64,000 nucleotides of DNA from Alphaproteobacteria bacterium (GTDB lineage: Bacteria > Pseudomonadota > Alphaproteobacteria > UBA7985 > JAUIBT01). The DNA lies in assembly GCA_030428255.1 (NCBI GenBank), contig JAUIBT010000002.1:124001-188000 (forward strand), given 5' to 3'. The notes beneath the pieces were generated by a model. The model worked only from the letters and a program-made list of their open reading frames with translations. It was not told the DNA's origin and ran no database searches. Positions 8,048 to 15,867 of the stretch are shown piece by piece. The stretch's first letter is position 1, and every line of letters starts with the position of its first letter. The position numbers and the translations under genes were made by a program.

Positions 8048-8920
8048 CTAGGCCGCGCGCCGTCGTGCGCTGCGCAGTCGAAACCCGGCATTGCCGATCA
8101 AAGCTGCGATGACCAAAGCGCCCCCGATCCAGGCATTAAACCCCGGTGCCAGGCCCACCAGCCACCAGACCAACAGCGGGCCCAACACGGTCTCACCGGT
8201 CATGAGCAAGCTAACTTCAGCAGCGGGCAGATAGCGCAGCCCCAGCGTGATCAGAGCCATGGCTCCCGCGCTGATGACCATGCCATTGCTGACCAGCAAG
8301 GTCGTGTCCCAAAGCGTCGGCGGCGCGCTGATCGGCTGGATCAAGGCCACGGCCGCTGCGGCCAGGGCGTGGCTGAGGCCAAAAGCCAGCCAGACATCCG
8401 GGCTCTCAAGTCGCCGCGCAATCGTAAAGCCAAAAGCCAGGGAGATCGGCACCGACAGGGCAAACAGGTTGCCGATGAGGGTCACTTGCCCGTCCGAGCC
8501 TCCGGCAACCGCAATAGCAACGCCAACGAAGCCCACCAGAATTGCAATTTGTGTGGTACGGCTGCTGCGCTCTCCGATCAAGAACCAAGCCACGATGGCG
8601 GTGAAAAAGGGCGTGGCCCCCACCATGACCAAGGCAATGGCGGGCGCGGTCAGGCTCACCCCCGCCACGAAGGAGATCTGCCCGATGGCAAACAAAGGGA
8701 CCAGTACCAGCCCCAGAGGCCAGTTGCTGGCCAGATAAGCGCGGAACTTACCGCGGTGGCGCAAATAGGCAAAGGTCACCATCGCCAGCGCCGAACCCAA
8801 AGAGCGCCACACAATGATCGACCAAGGGTCCAGATCGATCAGGCGGATCACCGCCGAATCCGGGGAAATGAGGGTCACGCCCAGCGCGACGATCAACAGC
8901 CCTTGGGCATAGCGGCTCAT
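8048..8920 (-). CDS. EamA/DMT-family exporter (second of a coupled pair)
   Basis: A 290-residue, ten-helix membrane protein with two EamA repeats (about 5-135 and 150-280); residues such as WRSLGSA in helix 2 and GERSSRTTQ after repeat 1 are typical of the family. The ATG at 8920 overlaps the TGA of the preceding EamA gene (ATGA), so both are translated together and could act as a heteromeric exporter, as is known for some small DMT pairs; here each is full length, so separate function is equally possible. Substrate unknown. Confidence 0.87.
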   Translation of the reverse strand: MSRYAQGLLIVALGVTLISPDSAVIRLIDLDPWSIIVWRSLGSALAMVTFAYLRHRGKFRAYLASNWPLGLVLVPLFAIGQISFVAGVSLTAPAIALVMVGATPFFTAIVAWFLIGERSSRTTQIAILVGFVGVAIAVAGGSDGQVTLIGNLFALSVPISLAFGFTIARRLESPDVWLAFGLSHALAAAAVALIQPISAPPTLWDTTLLVSNGMVISAGAMALITLGLRYLPAAEVSLLMTGETVLGPLLVWWLVGLAPGFNAWIGGALVIAALIGNAGFRLRSARRRAA

Positions 8921-9810
8921 GTTTGCAGCTCCGTTTTGGGGCGCGGCCAGGCCTCAACCAGCACCACACCGACGAAGATCAGCAAGCAGCCGAAAATTTC
9001 TGTTGCACTCAGCGCTTGACTGAGGATCAGCCAGCCGAACAGAGCCGCGAACACCGCCTCCATCGACAACAAGATGGCCGCAGTCGAGGGGCTGGAATAG
9101 CGCTGTGCGATCAACTGAAGCGTAAAGCCCAAAAAGACCGACATGAAGGCGGCATAGCCCGTGTACTTCAGCGTCGCCAGGGCAATCGACATGTCCAAGC
9201 CTTCGCGGGCTAGGCCCAAAGGCAAAGTCATGAGGCAGGCCACCAGCGCCTGCAAACACGAGGCCTGAAACGGAGCGGGATAGCGCGCCATGAAGGCCTG
9301 GATCACCAAAATGTGCAGGGCAAAGAACAGCGCCCCCAGCATGATAATTGCGTCCCCGCTGTGCAGCGTGAGGTTGGTCAGCCCCGCCAACAGATAGGTG
9401 CCAAGCAAGCACAACACCACGGCTGGCCAAACGATCCAGCGCACCGGCTGGCGCAGCGCCAGCAAAGCGATCAACGGCACCATGGGCACATAGAGCGTTG
9501 TCAAAAAGCCCGCGTTGGCCAAGCTTGTGCGCTCGATCCCCGCTTGCTGGGCGGCCGATCCCAGCCCCAACACCAGACCAAGGCCCAGCAGCAAGCTCCA
9601 ATCGGTCAGGCTGAAATCACGCGTCCGCAATGGGGTCTTGCGCCGCTCCCAAAAGGCCAAGGGTGCCAGCAGCAAGGTGCCGAGCAAAAAGCGCAAGCCA
9701 TTGAATCCAAAGGGTCCTATCTCGCCTGCCGCCCAGTGTTGAGCCACAAAGACCGAGCCCCAGCACAAGGCAGTAATCAGCAGCAAAGCGTGCGCAACTA
9801 AGCGAGGCAT
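8917..9810 (-). CDS. EamA/DMT-family exporter (first of a coupled pair)
   Basis: A 297-residue protein with ten helices and two EamA repeats. Helix 1 carries the ITALCWGSVFVAQ pattern common in YdcZ/RhaT-like members, and FNGLRFLLGTLL matches the helix 2/3 region. The ATG at 9810 has a TTTTGGAG ribosome site; the upstream in-frame extension to 9873 lacks hydrophobic or conserved features. It is the promoter-proximal gene of the pair with the gene ending at 8048 and diverges from the tungstate transporter operon. Substrate unknown. Confidence 0.87.
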   Translation of the reverse strand: MPRLVAHALLLITALCWGSVFVAQHWAAGEIGPFGFNGLRFLLGTLLLAPLAFWERRKTPLRTRDFSLTDWSLLLGLGLVLGLGSAAQQAGIERTSLANAGFLTTLYVPMVPLIALLALRQPVRWIVWPAVVLCLLGTYLLAGLTNLTLHSGDAIIMLGALFFALHILVIQAFMARYPAPFQASCLQALVACLMTLPLGLAREGLDMSIALATLKYTGYAAFMSVFLGFTLQLIAQRYSSPSTAAILLSMEAVFAALFGWLILSQALSATEIFGCLLIFVGVVLVEAWPRPKTELQT

Positions 9811-10194
9811 CAGGGCTCCAAAAGTGTGATGAGGCAAGGATGGGCGGGCAAGGCAGGCAGGACCAAGCCTCAACGGACTAAGAGACCTGCGGCCTTGCAG
9901 GGTGCCTCCTTTGGCCTTACGGCATTGCGGCAGACAGTGCTAGCACTTTTTCCCTCGCCCTGGCCGTGCCAAACCCAGCCATGTGTAACGCTCTGGCGCT
10001 GGGCGGATCGCTGCGAGCTGGCCCATATCGGCGCCGCGCGTCGCAGGTGGTGGCCGCCTCTGGCGTCTGACTGGCGCCCGATTGGAACTCGACTGGAACT
10101 CGACTGGGGCTTGACCTTGGCGACCAAATCAGGCCACCACTTTGCCAACCCACCTTGAACGCCCGCTTGCAACCCGAAAAGGCCCCCCTCGCCC
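9811..10194. other. Intergenic region between divergent exporter and tungstate-transporter operons
   Basis: This 384-bp gap should hold the promoters of both operons. I see no riboswitch or ModE/TupR-type operator that I can name. It contains a short direct repeat of tggaactcgac (10083-10093 and 10094-10104). Opposite-strand open frames here have poor composition and no family, so I do not call a gene. Confidence 0.5.
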
Positions 10195-10908
10195 GTGAAC
10201 GAAATTGGCCAAGCCCTGAGCATCGCGATCGACCTGATCCGCAAGGGCGACCCCGACTTGCTAGAAATCGTCGGCCTATCGCTGCGCGTCAGCCTCAGTG
10301 CTTTGGTACTGGCCTGCCTGATCGGCTACCCAGTGGGGGCCATGCTGGCCACCTTGCGCTTTCCAGGTCGGGGGCTGCTGCTGATCTTCATGAACACGCT
10401 TATGGGCCTGCCGCCGGTGGTGGCGGGACTGCTGGTCTACCTGGTCCTGAGCCGAGCCGGACCTTTGGGCGTGCTCGAGCTGCTCTATACGCCCGGTGCC
10501 ATGATCATCGCCCAGACCTTGCTGATCACGCCCATTGTCGCGGCCTTGACCCATCAAGTGATTGAGGATCTGTATCATGAATACCGCGACCTGCTGAAAT
10601 CCATGCGCGCCAACCCTTGGCAGCGGCTGGTTACCTTGTTGTGGGACGCGCGCTTTTCCCTGCTGACAGCGGCGCTGGCAGGCTTTGGCCGCGCACTAGC
10701 TGAGGTGGGCGCGGTGATGATCGTTGGTGGCAACATCAACCACTACACCCGCGTCATGACCTCGGCTATTACGCTCAGCACCGCCAAGGGGGAGTTCGAA
10801 TTCGCTCTGGCTTTGGGCATCATTTTGTTTGCGCTGGCCTTGCTGGTCAACGCCGCGCTCTTGAGCCTGCGCGCCCAGTTTACCCGCTGGAGCCACCACC
10901 ATGCTTGA
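10195..10908 (+). CDS. tupB: Tungstate-type ABC transporter permease (TupB-like)
   Basis: A 237-residue permease with about five or six helices. It belongs to the TupB/WtpB-like group of the molybdate/tungstate/phosphate permease families: GLPPVVAGLLVYLVLS after helix 2, the EAA-like loop MRANPWQRLVTLLWDARF, and the RALAEVGAVMIVGGNI segment. The GTG at 10195 has no clear ribosome site, so the exact start is uncertain. It overlaps the ATPase gene by 8 nt and the solute-binding gene follows, giving a complete three-component importer in the order permease, ATPase, binding protein. Confidence 0.88.
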   Translation: MNEIGQALSIAIDLIRKGDPDLLEIVGLSLRVSLSALVLACLIGYPVGAMLATLRFPGRGLLLIFMNTLMGLPPVVAGLLVYLVLSRAGPLGVLELLYTPGAMIIAQTLLITPIVAALTHQVIEDLYHEYRDLLKSMRANPWQRLVTLLWDARFSLLTAALAGFGRALAEVGAVMIVGGNINHYTRVMTSAITLSTAKGEFEFALALGIILFALALLVNAALLSLRAQFTRWSHHHA

Positions 10909-11620
10909 TCCCCAAGCCGCTGGACAGCCGCTGGCGCGCTTTGTCGATGTCGGCCTGGCCTTCGGCGGTGTGACGCGCCTAACCGGGCTCAGCTTTGATA
11001 TTCCGGCCCAAGGGCTACTGGCGATGCTGGGGCCCAACGGGGCGGGCAAGAGCCTGTGCTTGCGCATTGCAGCGGGCTTGGAAGCCCCGCAAAGCGGGCA
11101 CCTGGAATGGCAAGCCGGGACCCAAGTGGCCTGGGTGGCGCAAAAGCCGATCCTGCTGCGACGCTCGGTCTGGGCCAACCTGATCTTCGCGCTCAAACTG
11201 GCCCGCTGTCCTGCCGCCGAGCGCCCGGAGCGCGCCGCACATCTGCTCGACATGGCAGGGCTCGCCGACCGCAAGCGCCAGCCCGCGCGCTCTTTGTCCG
11301 GCGGTGAGCAACAGCGCCTGGCCCTGGTACGCGCGCTGGCCGCCAAGCCGCAACTGCTGCTGTTGGACGAGCCGACGGCTTCCATGGACCCCGCCAACAC
11401 GCGAGCCATCGAGCAACTGATCGCGACGGTCAAAGCGCAAGGCATCAGTCTGATTTTGGTTACTCATGACCGCGATCAGGCGCGCCGTTTGGCCGACCAG
11501 GTGGTTTTCTTGCACCAAGGCCGCTTGATCGAGCAGACACCCGCCCAGCCCTTTTTCCAACAGCCCCAAAGCCAGCTCGCCCGCGCTTATCTGGACGGTC
11601 GCTTACTGGATCAACTTTAG
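10901..11620 (+). CDS. tupC: Tungstate-type ABC transporter ATP-binding protein (TupC-like)
   Basis: A 239-residue ABC ATPase with all motifs: Walker A GPNGAGKS (44-51), Q-loop region near VAQKP, signature LSGGEQQR (132-139), Walker B LLLLDEP (about 152-158) and the H-loop LVTHD. It would energise the TupB-like permease, with which it overlaps by 8 nt. There is no extra C-terminal regulatory domain of the ModC (TOBE) kind, consistent with the short Tup-type ATPases. Confidence 0.9.
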   Translation: MLDPQAAGQPLARFVDVGLAFGGVTRLTGLSFDIPAQGLLAMLGPNGAGKSLCLRIAAGLEAPQSGHLEWQAGTQVAWVAQKPILLRRSVWANLIFALKLARCPAAERPERAAHLLDMAGLADRKRQPARSLSGGEQQRLALVRALAAKPQLLLLDEPTASMDPANTRAIEQLIATVKAQGISLILVTHDRDQARRLADQVVFLHQGRLIEQTPAQPFFQQPQSQLARAYLDGRLLDQL

Positions 11621-11633
11621 GAACTCTGCAGCC

Positions 11634-12509
11634 ATGGACTTGATCGCTACCTGGCTCTTGCACACGCTACGACACCCCAGCCTGACTGCTGGTTTGCTCG
11701 CGCGCCTTGGTTCGCTCGCCTGCCTTGCGCTATTGAGCCTCAGCGGTCCGGCCAGCGCAGGCGGGTTCCTGATCGTGCAGTCCACCACTTCGACCCAAAA
11801 CTCGGGCCTTTACGACTACCTGCTGCCGATCTTCGAGCAGAGCGTGGATTTTCGCGTGCACGTGGTGGCGGTGGGCACTGGCCAGGCGCTGCGCAATGCG
11901 GCCAACTGCGACGGCGATCTGTTGATCGTCCACGCCAAAGCCGCCGAGCTGGAGTTCGTTGCCAAAGGCTATGGCAGCCAGCGCTTTGATCTGATGTACA
12001 ACGATTTCGTGCTGGTGGGTCCGCAAGATGACCCGGCCCAAGTAGGCACTGCCGAGACCATCGCAGAGGCTCTCCACCGTTTGGCCGACACCAAAGCGCC
12101 CTTCATCTCGCGCGCCGACGACAGCGGCACCCACCAAAAGGAAATGGCCCTGTGGCAGGCAGCGGGTCTGGACCCGCGCCCGGCCAGCGGCACCTGGTAT
12201 CTGGAGACTGGGGCTGGCATGGGGGCCTCGCTGGGCACAGCGATTGAGGTGCGCGGCTATACTCTGAGCGACCGAGCAACCTGGATCGCCTTTGCCAAAA
12301 AGCGCGACCACGCCATCCTGTTCGAGGGCAGCCCAGAGCTGTTCAACCAATACGGCATCATCCCCGTCTCGCCCCAACACTGCCCCAAGGTCAAAAGCGC
12401 GCGCGCCCAGGCCCTACTGGAATGGTTGCTCGGTGCCTCAGGTCAAGAGGCCATTGCCGCCTATCGTCGCTTTGGTCAGCAGCTCTTCTTTCCCAACGCC
12501 CAGCGCTAG
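11634..12509 (+). CDS. tupA: Tungstate-type periplasmic binding protein (TupA-like)
   Basis: A 291-residue secreted protein with a long signal peptide (cleavage near Ala40-Ser-Ala42). The mature N-terminus has the TTST oxyanion-binding motif (51-54) and a second SRADDSGTHQKE segment (about 159-170), both hallmarks of TupA/WtpA-like proteins. It delivers tungstate (possibly molybdate) to the TupBC transporter encoded just upstream. Ser/Thr oxyanion ligands are visible; preference for tungsten over molybdenum is inferred from the family, not proven. Confidence 0.9.
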   Translation: MDLIATWLLHTLRHPSLTAGLLARLGSLACLALLSLSGPASAGGFLIVQSTTSTQNSGLYDYLLPIFEQSVDFRVHVVAVGTGQALRNAANCDGDLLIVHAKAAELEFVAKGYGSQRFDLMYNDFVLVGPQDDPAQVGTAETIAEALHRLADTKAPFISRADDSGTHQKEMALWQAAGLDPRPASGTWYLETGAGMGASLGTAIEVRGYTLSDRATWIAFAKKRDHAILFEGSPELFNQYGIIPVSPQHCPKVKSARAQALLEWLLGASGQEAIAAYRRFGQQLFFPNAQR

Positions 12510-12538
12510 TCCACCGCTTGCGTTGCGTAAAGCGCAGG

Positions 12539-12558
12539 GCAGATCGACGTTGGCAAGC
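12539..12558. repeat. 20-bp intergenic element, copy 2
   Basis: gcagatcgacgttggcaagc between tupA and the pseudouridine synthase gene; one mismatch to the element at 3397-3416. Both copies are intergenic and in the same orientation. Confidence 0.4.
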
Positions 12559-12609
12559 CTTGGCGGACGGGTCCGTCTCTGCTAAACAGTCGCGGCATTC
12601 CTCATCGTG

Positions 12610-14463
12610 ATGATTGATAAGCCCTTTTCTACGAGACAGCTCATGAGCCAAGACAACGACGCGCCGAACCCGCGCGATTCCCGCCCCGCCCACGACAAAG
12701 CCGACCAGCCAACTGGCGCGCGCCTATCGAAATGGATGGCCCAAGCCGGCCTCTGTTCCCGCCGCGAAGCCGAAGACTGGATCGCCGATGGCCGCGTAAC
12801 CCTGGACGGCTCAGTGGTGAACCACCCTGCCGTGGTGGTGGATGATCCGACCCGCATCTCGGTCGATGGCAAGCCACTGAAAGCGCCCGAGGCGGCGCGC
12901 TTGTGGAAGATGCACAAGCCGACCGGCGTACTGGTGACCGAGCACGACCCCGAAGGCCGCCCCACCATCTATGACCTGTTGCCCAAAGACCTGCCGCGAC
13001 TGCTGTATGTTGGCCGCCTGGACATCAACTCTGAGGGCCTGCTGCTGCTGACCAACAACGGCGAGCTGAAGCGCAAGCTGGAGCTGCCCGCGACCGGCTT
13101 GGCGCGGTCCTATCGCGTGCGCCTGCGCGGCAAGCCCAAGCAATCCGACCTGGACAAGTTGGAACAAGGTCTGGAGATCGACGGCATTACCTATGGCTCG
13201 ATCCAAGCGGAGATCGAACGCAGCCTGGGCGCTAATACCTGGATGAACGTGACGCTGCACGAGGGCAAGAACCGTGAAATTCGCCGCGTGTTCGAGCATC
13301 TCGGCTATGAGGTCAACCGCTTGATCCGCGTGTCCTATGGCCCGATCACGCTGGGCACTCTGGCGGCGCGCGGCCTGCGCGAAATCGACCGTCAGTTGCT
13401 ATCGCGCTATTTCGGGCTTGGGCCTAAGCGGCGCTCGACCTGGGCGCGGGCCAAGACGCCAGAGGGCAAACGCCTGGCCCGCCCGACTCGCTCTGAGGTC
13501 ACAGGAATGCGCGACCTGCGCGACGACGTGAAAGAGGCTCTGCAAGCTGTTGAAGAGCGCGACGCAGCGCGCGAAGAAGGCCGCCGCCGCAAAGCTGCTG
13601 GCTTGCCGTCCCTGCGCGAAGAGCGCAGCAGTGCCTTCCGCGATCGCCACGTGCGCAAGGACGGCGAGCGCCGCGAAGGCGGTCGAGACGGAGAACGCCG
13701 CGAAGGCGGCTTCCGCAGCGGTCCCCGTGAAGGCGCCAGAAGCGGTGGCAGAGACGGTGGACGTGATGGTGGCCGTGACGGAGAACGCCGCGACGGCGGT
13801 TTCCGCAGCGGTCCTCGTGAGGGCGCCAGAAGCGGTGGCAGAGACGGCGGTCGCGACGGAGAACGCCGCGAGGGCGGTTTCCGCAGCGGTCCCCGTGAAG
13901 GTGCCAGAAGCGGTGGCAGAGACGGTGGACGTGATGGTGGTCGTGACGGAGAACGCCGCGAGGGCGGTTTCCGAGGCGGTCCTCGTGAAGGCGGCAGAAG
14001 CGGTGGCCGTGACGGAGAACGCCGCGACGGCGGTTTCCGCAGCGGGCCCCGTGGCGGTGGCAGAAGCGGTGGACGTGACGGTGGCCGTGACGGAGAACGC
14101 CGCGAAGGCGGTTTCCGCAGCGGTCCTCGTGAGGGCGCTAGAAGCGGTGGCAGAGATGGTGGCCGTGACGGAGAACGCCGCGAGGGCGGTTTCCGCAGCG
14201 GTCCCCGTGAAGGCGGCAGAGACGGTGGCAGAGACGGCGGCAGAGACGGCGGTTTCCGCAGCGGTCCCCGTGAAGGCGGCAGAGACGGTGGCAGAGACGG
14301 CGGCAGAGACGGCGGTTTCCGCAGCGGTCCCCGTGACGGCGCCAGAATCGGTGGCAGAAGCGGTGGCAGAGACGGTGGCCGTGATGGTGGTCGTGACGGA
14401 GAACGCCGTGAAGGCGGCCCGCGCAAAGAACGCCCGCCCTACCGCGCGCGTCGTGACGACTAA
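12610..14463 (+). CDS. rluB: 23S rRNA pseudouridine synthase, RluB-like, with Gly/Arg/Asp-rich repeat tail
   Basis: About 617 residues. Residues 36-85 are an S4 RNA-binding domain (LSKWMAQAGLCSRREAEDWI). Residues about 95-275 are the RsuA/RluB/E/F catalytic domain with the GRLDINSEGLLLLTN motif holding the catalytic Asp. From about residue 350 to the end lies a low-complexity tail with nine imperfect units around GGFRSGPREGARSGGRDG (13666-14420), extremely basic and disordered. Typical RluB proteins are 250-330 residues, though alphaproteobacterial forms often carry an Arg/Gly tail. The ATG at 12610 was taken; 12643 is an alternative. rsmD follows 13 nt downstream. RluB versus RluE/F cannot be separated with certainty here. 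Confidence 0.88.
   Translation: MIDKPFSTRQLMSQDNDAPNPRDSRPAHDKADQPTGARLSKWMAQAGLCSRREAEDWIADGRVTLDGSVVNHPAVVVDDPTRISVDGKPLKAPEAARLWKMHKPTGVLVTEHDPEGRPTIYDLLPKDLPRLLYVGRLDINSEGLLLLTNNGELKRKLELPATGLARSYRVRLRGKPKQSDLDKLEQGLEIDGITYGSIQAEIERSLGANTWMNVTLHEGKNREIRRVFEHLGYEVNRLIRVSYGPITLGTLAARGLREIDRQLLSRYFGLGPKRRSTWARAKTPEGKRLARPTRSEVTGMRDLRDDVKEALQAVEERDAAREEGRRRKAAGLPSLREERSSAFRDRHVRKDGERREGGRDGERREGGFRSGPREGARSGGRDGGRDGGRDGERRDGGFRSGPREGARSGGRDGGRDGERREGGFRSGPREGARSGGRDGGRDGGRDGERREGGFRGGPREGGRSGGRDGERRDGGFRSGPRGGGRSGGRDGGRDGERREGGFRSGPREGARSGGRDGGRDGERREGGFRSGPREGGRDGGRDGGRDGGFRSGPREGGRDGGRDGGRDGGFRSGPRDGARIGGRSGGRDGGRDGGRDGERREGGPRKERPPYRARRDD
13666..14420 (+). repeat. Degenerate coding tandem repeat (RGG/RDG-rich tail)
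   Basis: About 750 bp of imperfect 60-100 bp units inside the pseudouridine synthase gene, built from a core encoding GGFRSGPREG followed by a variable number of GGRDG blocks. Nine GGFR-GPR cores are visible. Copies are close enough for slippage or unequal recombination, so length is likely to vary between strains. Confidence 0.85.
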
Positions 14464-14476
14464 GGCAGCCTAAGGC

Positions 14477-15103
14477 GTGGCCAGATCAAACAAAGCACAG
14501 AAGCTTAACGCGCCTGCGGGCTTGCGCGTGATCGCGGGCGAGCATCGCGGGCGGCGCTTGGCCGTGCCCCAAGGGCGCGACGTGCGCCCCACCTCGGACC
14601 GGGCACGCGAGAGCCTGTTCAACATTCTGACCAATGGCTATCGCCGCCCTGATGGCACCGGCCTGCTGCCAGGCGCGCACGTGTTGGACGGCTTTGCAGG
14701 CAGCGGCGCTTTGGGGATCGAGGCTCTGTCGCGCGGCGCAACCCAGGTTACTTTTGTCGAACGAGATCGCGAAGCCCTGACCTGCTTGCGTCAGAACCTG
14801 GCGCCCTTCGGCCAAGCCACTCGGGTCATTGCAGGCGCGATTGAAGCCCTACCGCAAGCCAGTGCCGCCGCAGATCTGGTGTTGCTCGACCCGCCTTATG
14901 CTTATAGCGAGCTTGGCAGCTTGCTGGCTCAGCTCTCCGCAGGCGGCTGGCTGAAGCGCGAAACGCTGCTGGTCATTGAGCGCGACGCGCGCGCCAAAGG
15001 CGACCACCAGGACCGGGACCTTCGCGCTTTTGATGCGGCAGGCTTGCAGGTCCTGGATCGCCGCGAGATTGGCCGCAACGCGTTTTTCTTTTTGAGCAGC
15101 TAA
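14477..15103 (+). CDS. rsmD: 16S rRNA (guanine(966)-N(2))-methyltransferase
   Basis: A 208-residue SAM-dependent methyltransferase. The N-terminal RVIAGEHRGRRL and RPTSDRARESLFNIL segments are characteristic of RsmD. The SAM-binding loop DGFAGSGALGIEA starts at about residue 71, and the catalytic motif DPPY is at 138-141. The GTG start at 14477 lies 13 nt after the stop of the pseudouridine synthase, forming an rRNA-modification operon. Length fits the family. Confidence 0.94.
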   Translation: MARSNKAQKLNAPAGLRVIAGEHRGRRLAVPQGRDVRPTSDRARESLFNILTNGYRRPDGTGLLPGAHVLDGFAGSGALGIEALSRGATQVTFVERDREALTCLRQNLAPFGQATRVIAGAIEALPQASAAADLVLLDPPYAYSELGSLLAQLSAGGWLKRETLLVIERDARAKGDHQDRDLRAFDAAGLQVLDRREIGRNAFFFLSS

Positions 15104-15128
15104 CGCAAGTCGACGCAGGCCGGTCTAC

Positions 15129-15797
15129 CTACTTGCTGCTACTGCCATAGTAGACGGGCAGGCCTTCGCTTGATCCTGGGAAGGGCGGAATTGCGCTGGA
15201 TTGTTGTGCCGCAAGACTGGCGGGCACCGGATAGGGCACGCTGTGCCAAGTCCCACCATCTAGCCCCTCGCCCAGAGCCTGGTGCGCAGCTTGATCGCCA
15301 GCATACAAATAGAGCGCGCGCCCCGCGACCGCCCATTGCTGGCGGCCGTCGGGCCTTTGAATCACACCGGTTTGTCCGTTTGATTGCAAATTGGCCGCCG
15401 CGCCGGGCTCGACCAAATAGGGTGGCCAGATCCGCGCGCACTCGCCGACACAAATCGACTGCCCAAGGGGGTCCTGATCATAGACGTAGAGCGTGCGCCC
15501 TTCGGTGCTGGTCAAGCGATTTCCCAAGTGGGCAACGGCAAAGCCTGAAACGCCCTGATCTGGCACCGCGCGCTGCGCTGCTGCTTGAGAGGGCCGCGTC
15601 GCATAGGCCTGTGACGGCGCGCTGGCAGCCAGGGCCTGGCCTGCGCTCAGGGGCGCATACCCTGGCGCGGAGACGGTCCGTGAACCGCCCGCCAATGACT
15701 CGTTAGGCTGCGGCGCGCAGCCAACCAAAACCGCAAAGCCCGATGCCGCGACCAGTGCCACGCCATAGGCGTAAAGAGAAGAGGAACGCTTGATCAT
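15129..15797 (-). CDS. Lipoprotein with secreted-repeat (Lipoprotein_15) motifs
   Basis: A 222-residue predicted lipoprotein. The ATG at 15797 (MIKRSSSL) gives a signal peptide ending in the lipobox LVGC with Cys27; the longer in-frame ORF would overlap the upstream gene and bury the signal. The mature protein has a Ser/Ala/Pro/Gln-rich linker (about 28-95), then GRTLYVYDQD, a CVGECARIWPP segment and a second GRALYLYAGDQ, matching the 'secreted repeat of unknown function' family (PF03640-like), here with Cys pairing likely in the CxxxC. Function unknown. It is convergent with rsmD and just downstream of the AsmA-like gene. Confidence 0.8.
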   Translation of the reverse strand: MIKRSSSLYAYGVALVAASGFAVLVGCAPQPNESLAGGSRTVSAPGYAPLSAGQALAASAPSQAYATRPSQAAAQRAVPDQGVSGFAVAHLGNRLTSTEGRTLYVYDQDPLGQSICVGECARIWPPYLVEPGAAANLQSNGQTGVIQRPDGRQQWAVAGRALYLYAGDQAAHQALGEGLDGGTWHSVPYPVPASLAAQQSSAIPPFPGSSEGLPVYYGSSSK

Positions 15798-15867
15798 TCT
15801 GCTTCTTAGTTCGACAGCTCGGTAAAAGCGAATAACGATTGCGCTAGGCAGCAGCGTCGATCGCGGC

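Noticed and set aside
6047-9019. Plus-strand open frames of 420 and 527 codons
   Set aside because: They are antisense to DUF2157, LysE and EamA genes, Gln/Arg/His-rich as expected from the complement of membrane-protein codons, and match nothing recognisable.
9826-10244. Small genes between the exporter pair and tupB
   Set aside because: Open frames on both strands lack ribosome sites, conserved motifs and coding-like periodicity; the region is more likely promoter DNA.
13407-14473. Long open frames of about 300-340 codons on both strands over the rRNA pseudouridine synthase repeat region
   Set aside because: They follow from the low-complexity repeats, which lack stop-forming codons in any frame; the products are monotonous (PPSRRSPSRPP-like or AVAETV-like) and the real frame has S4 and catalytic domains upstream.
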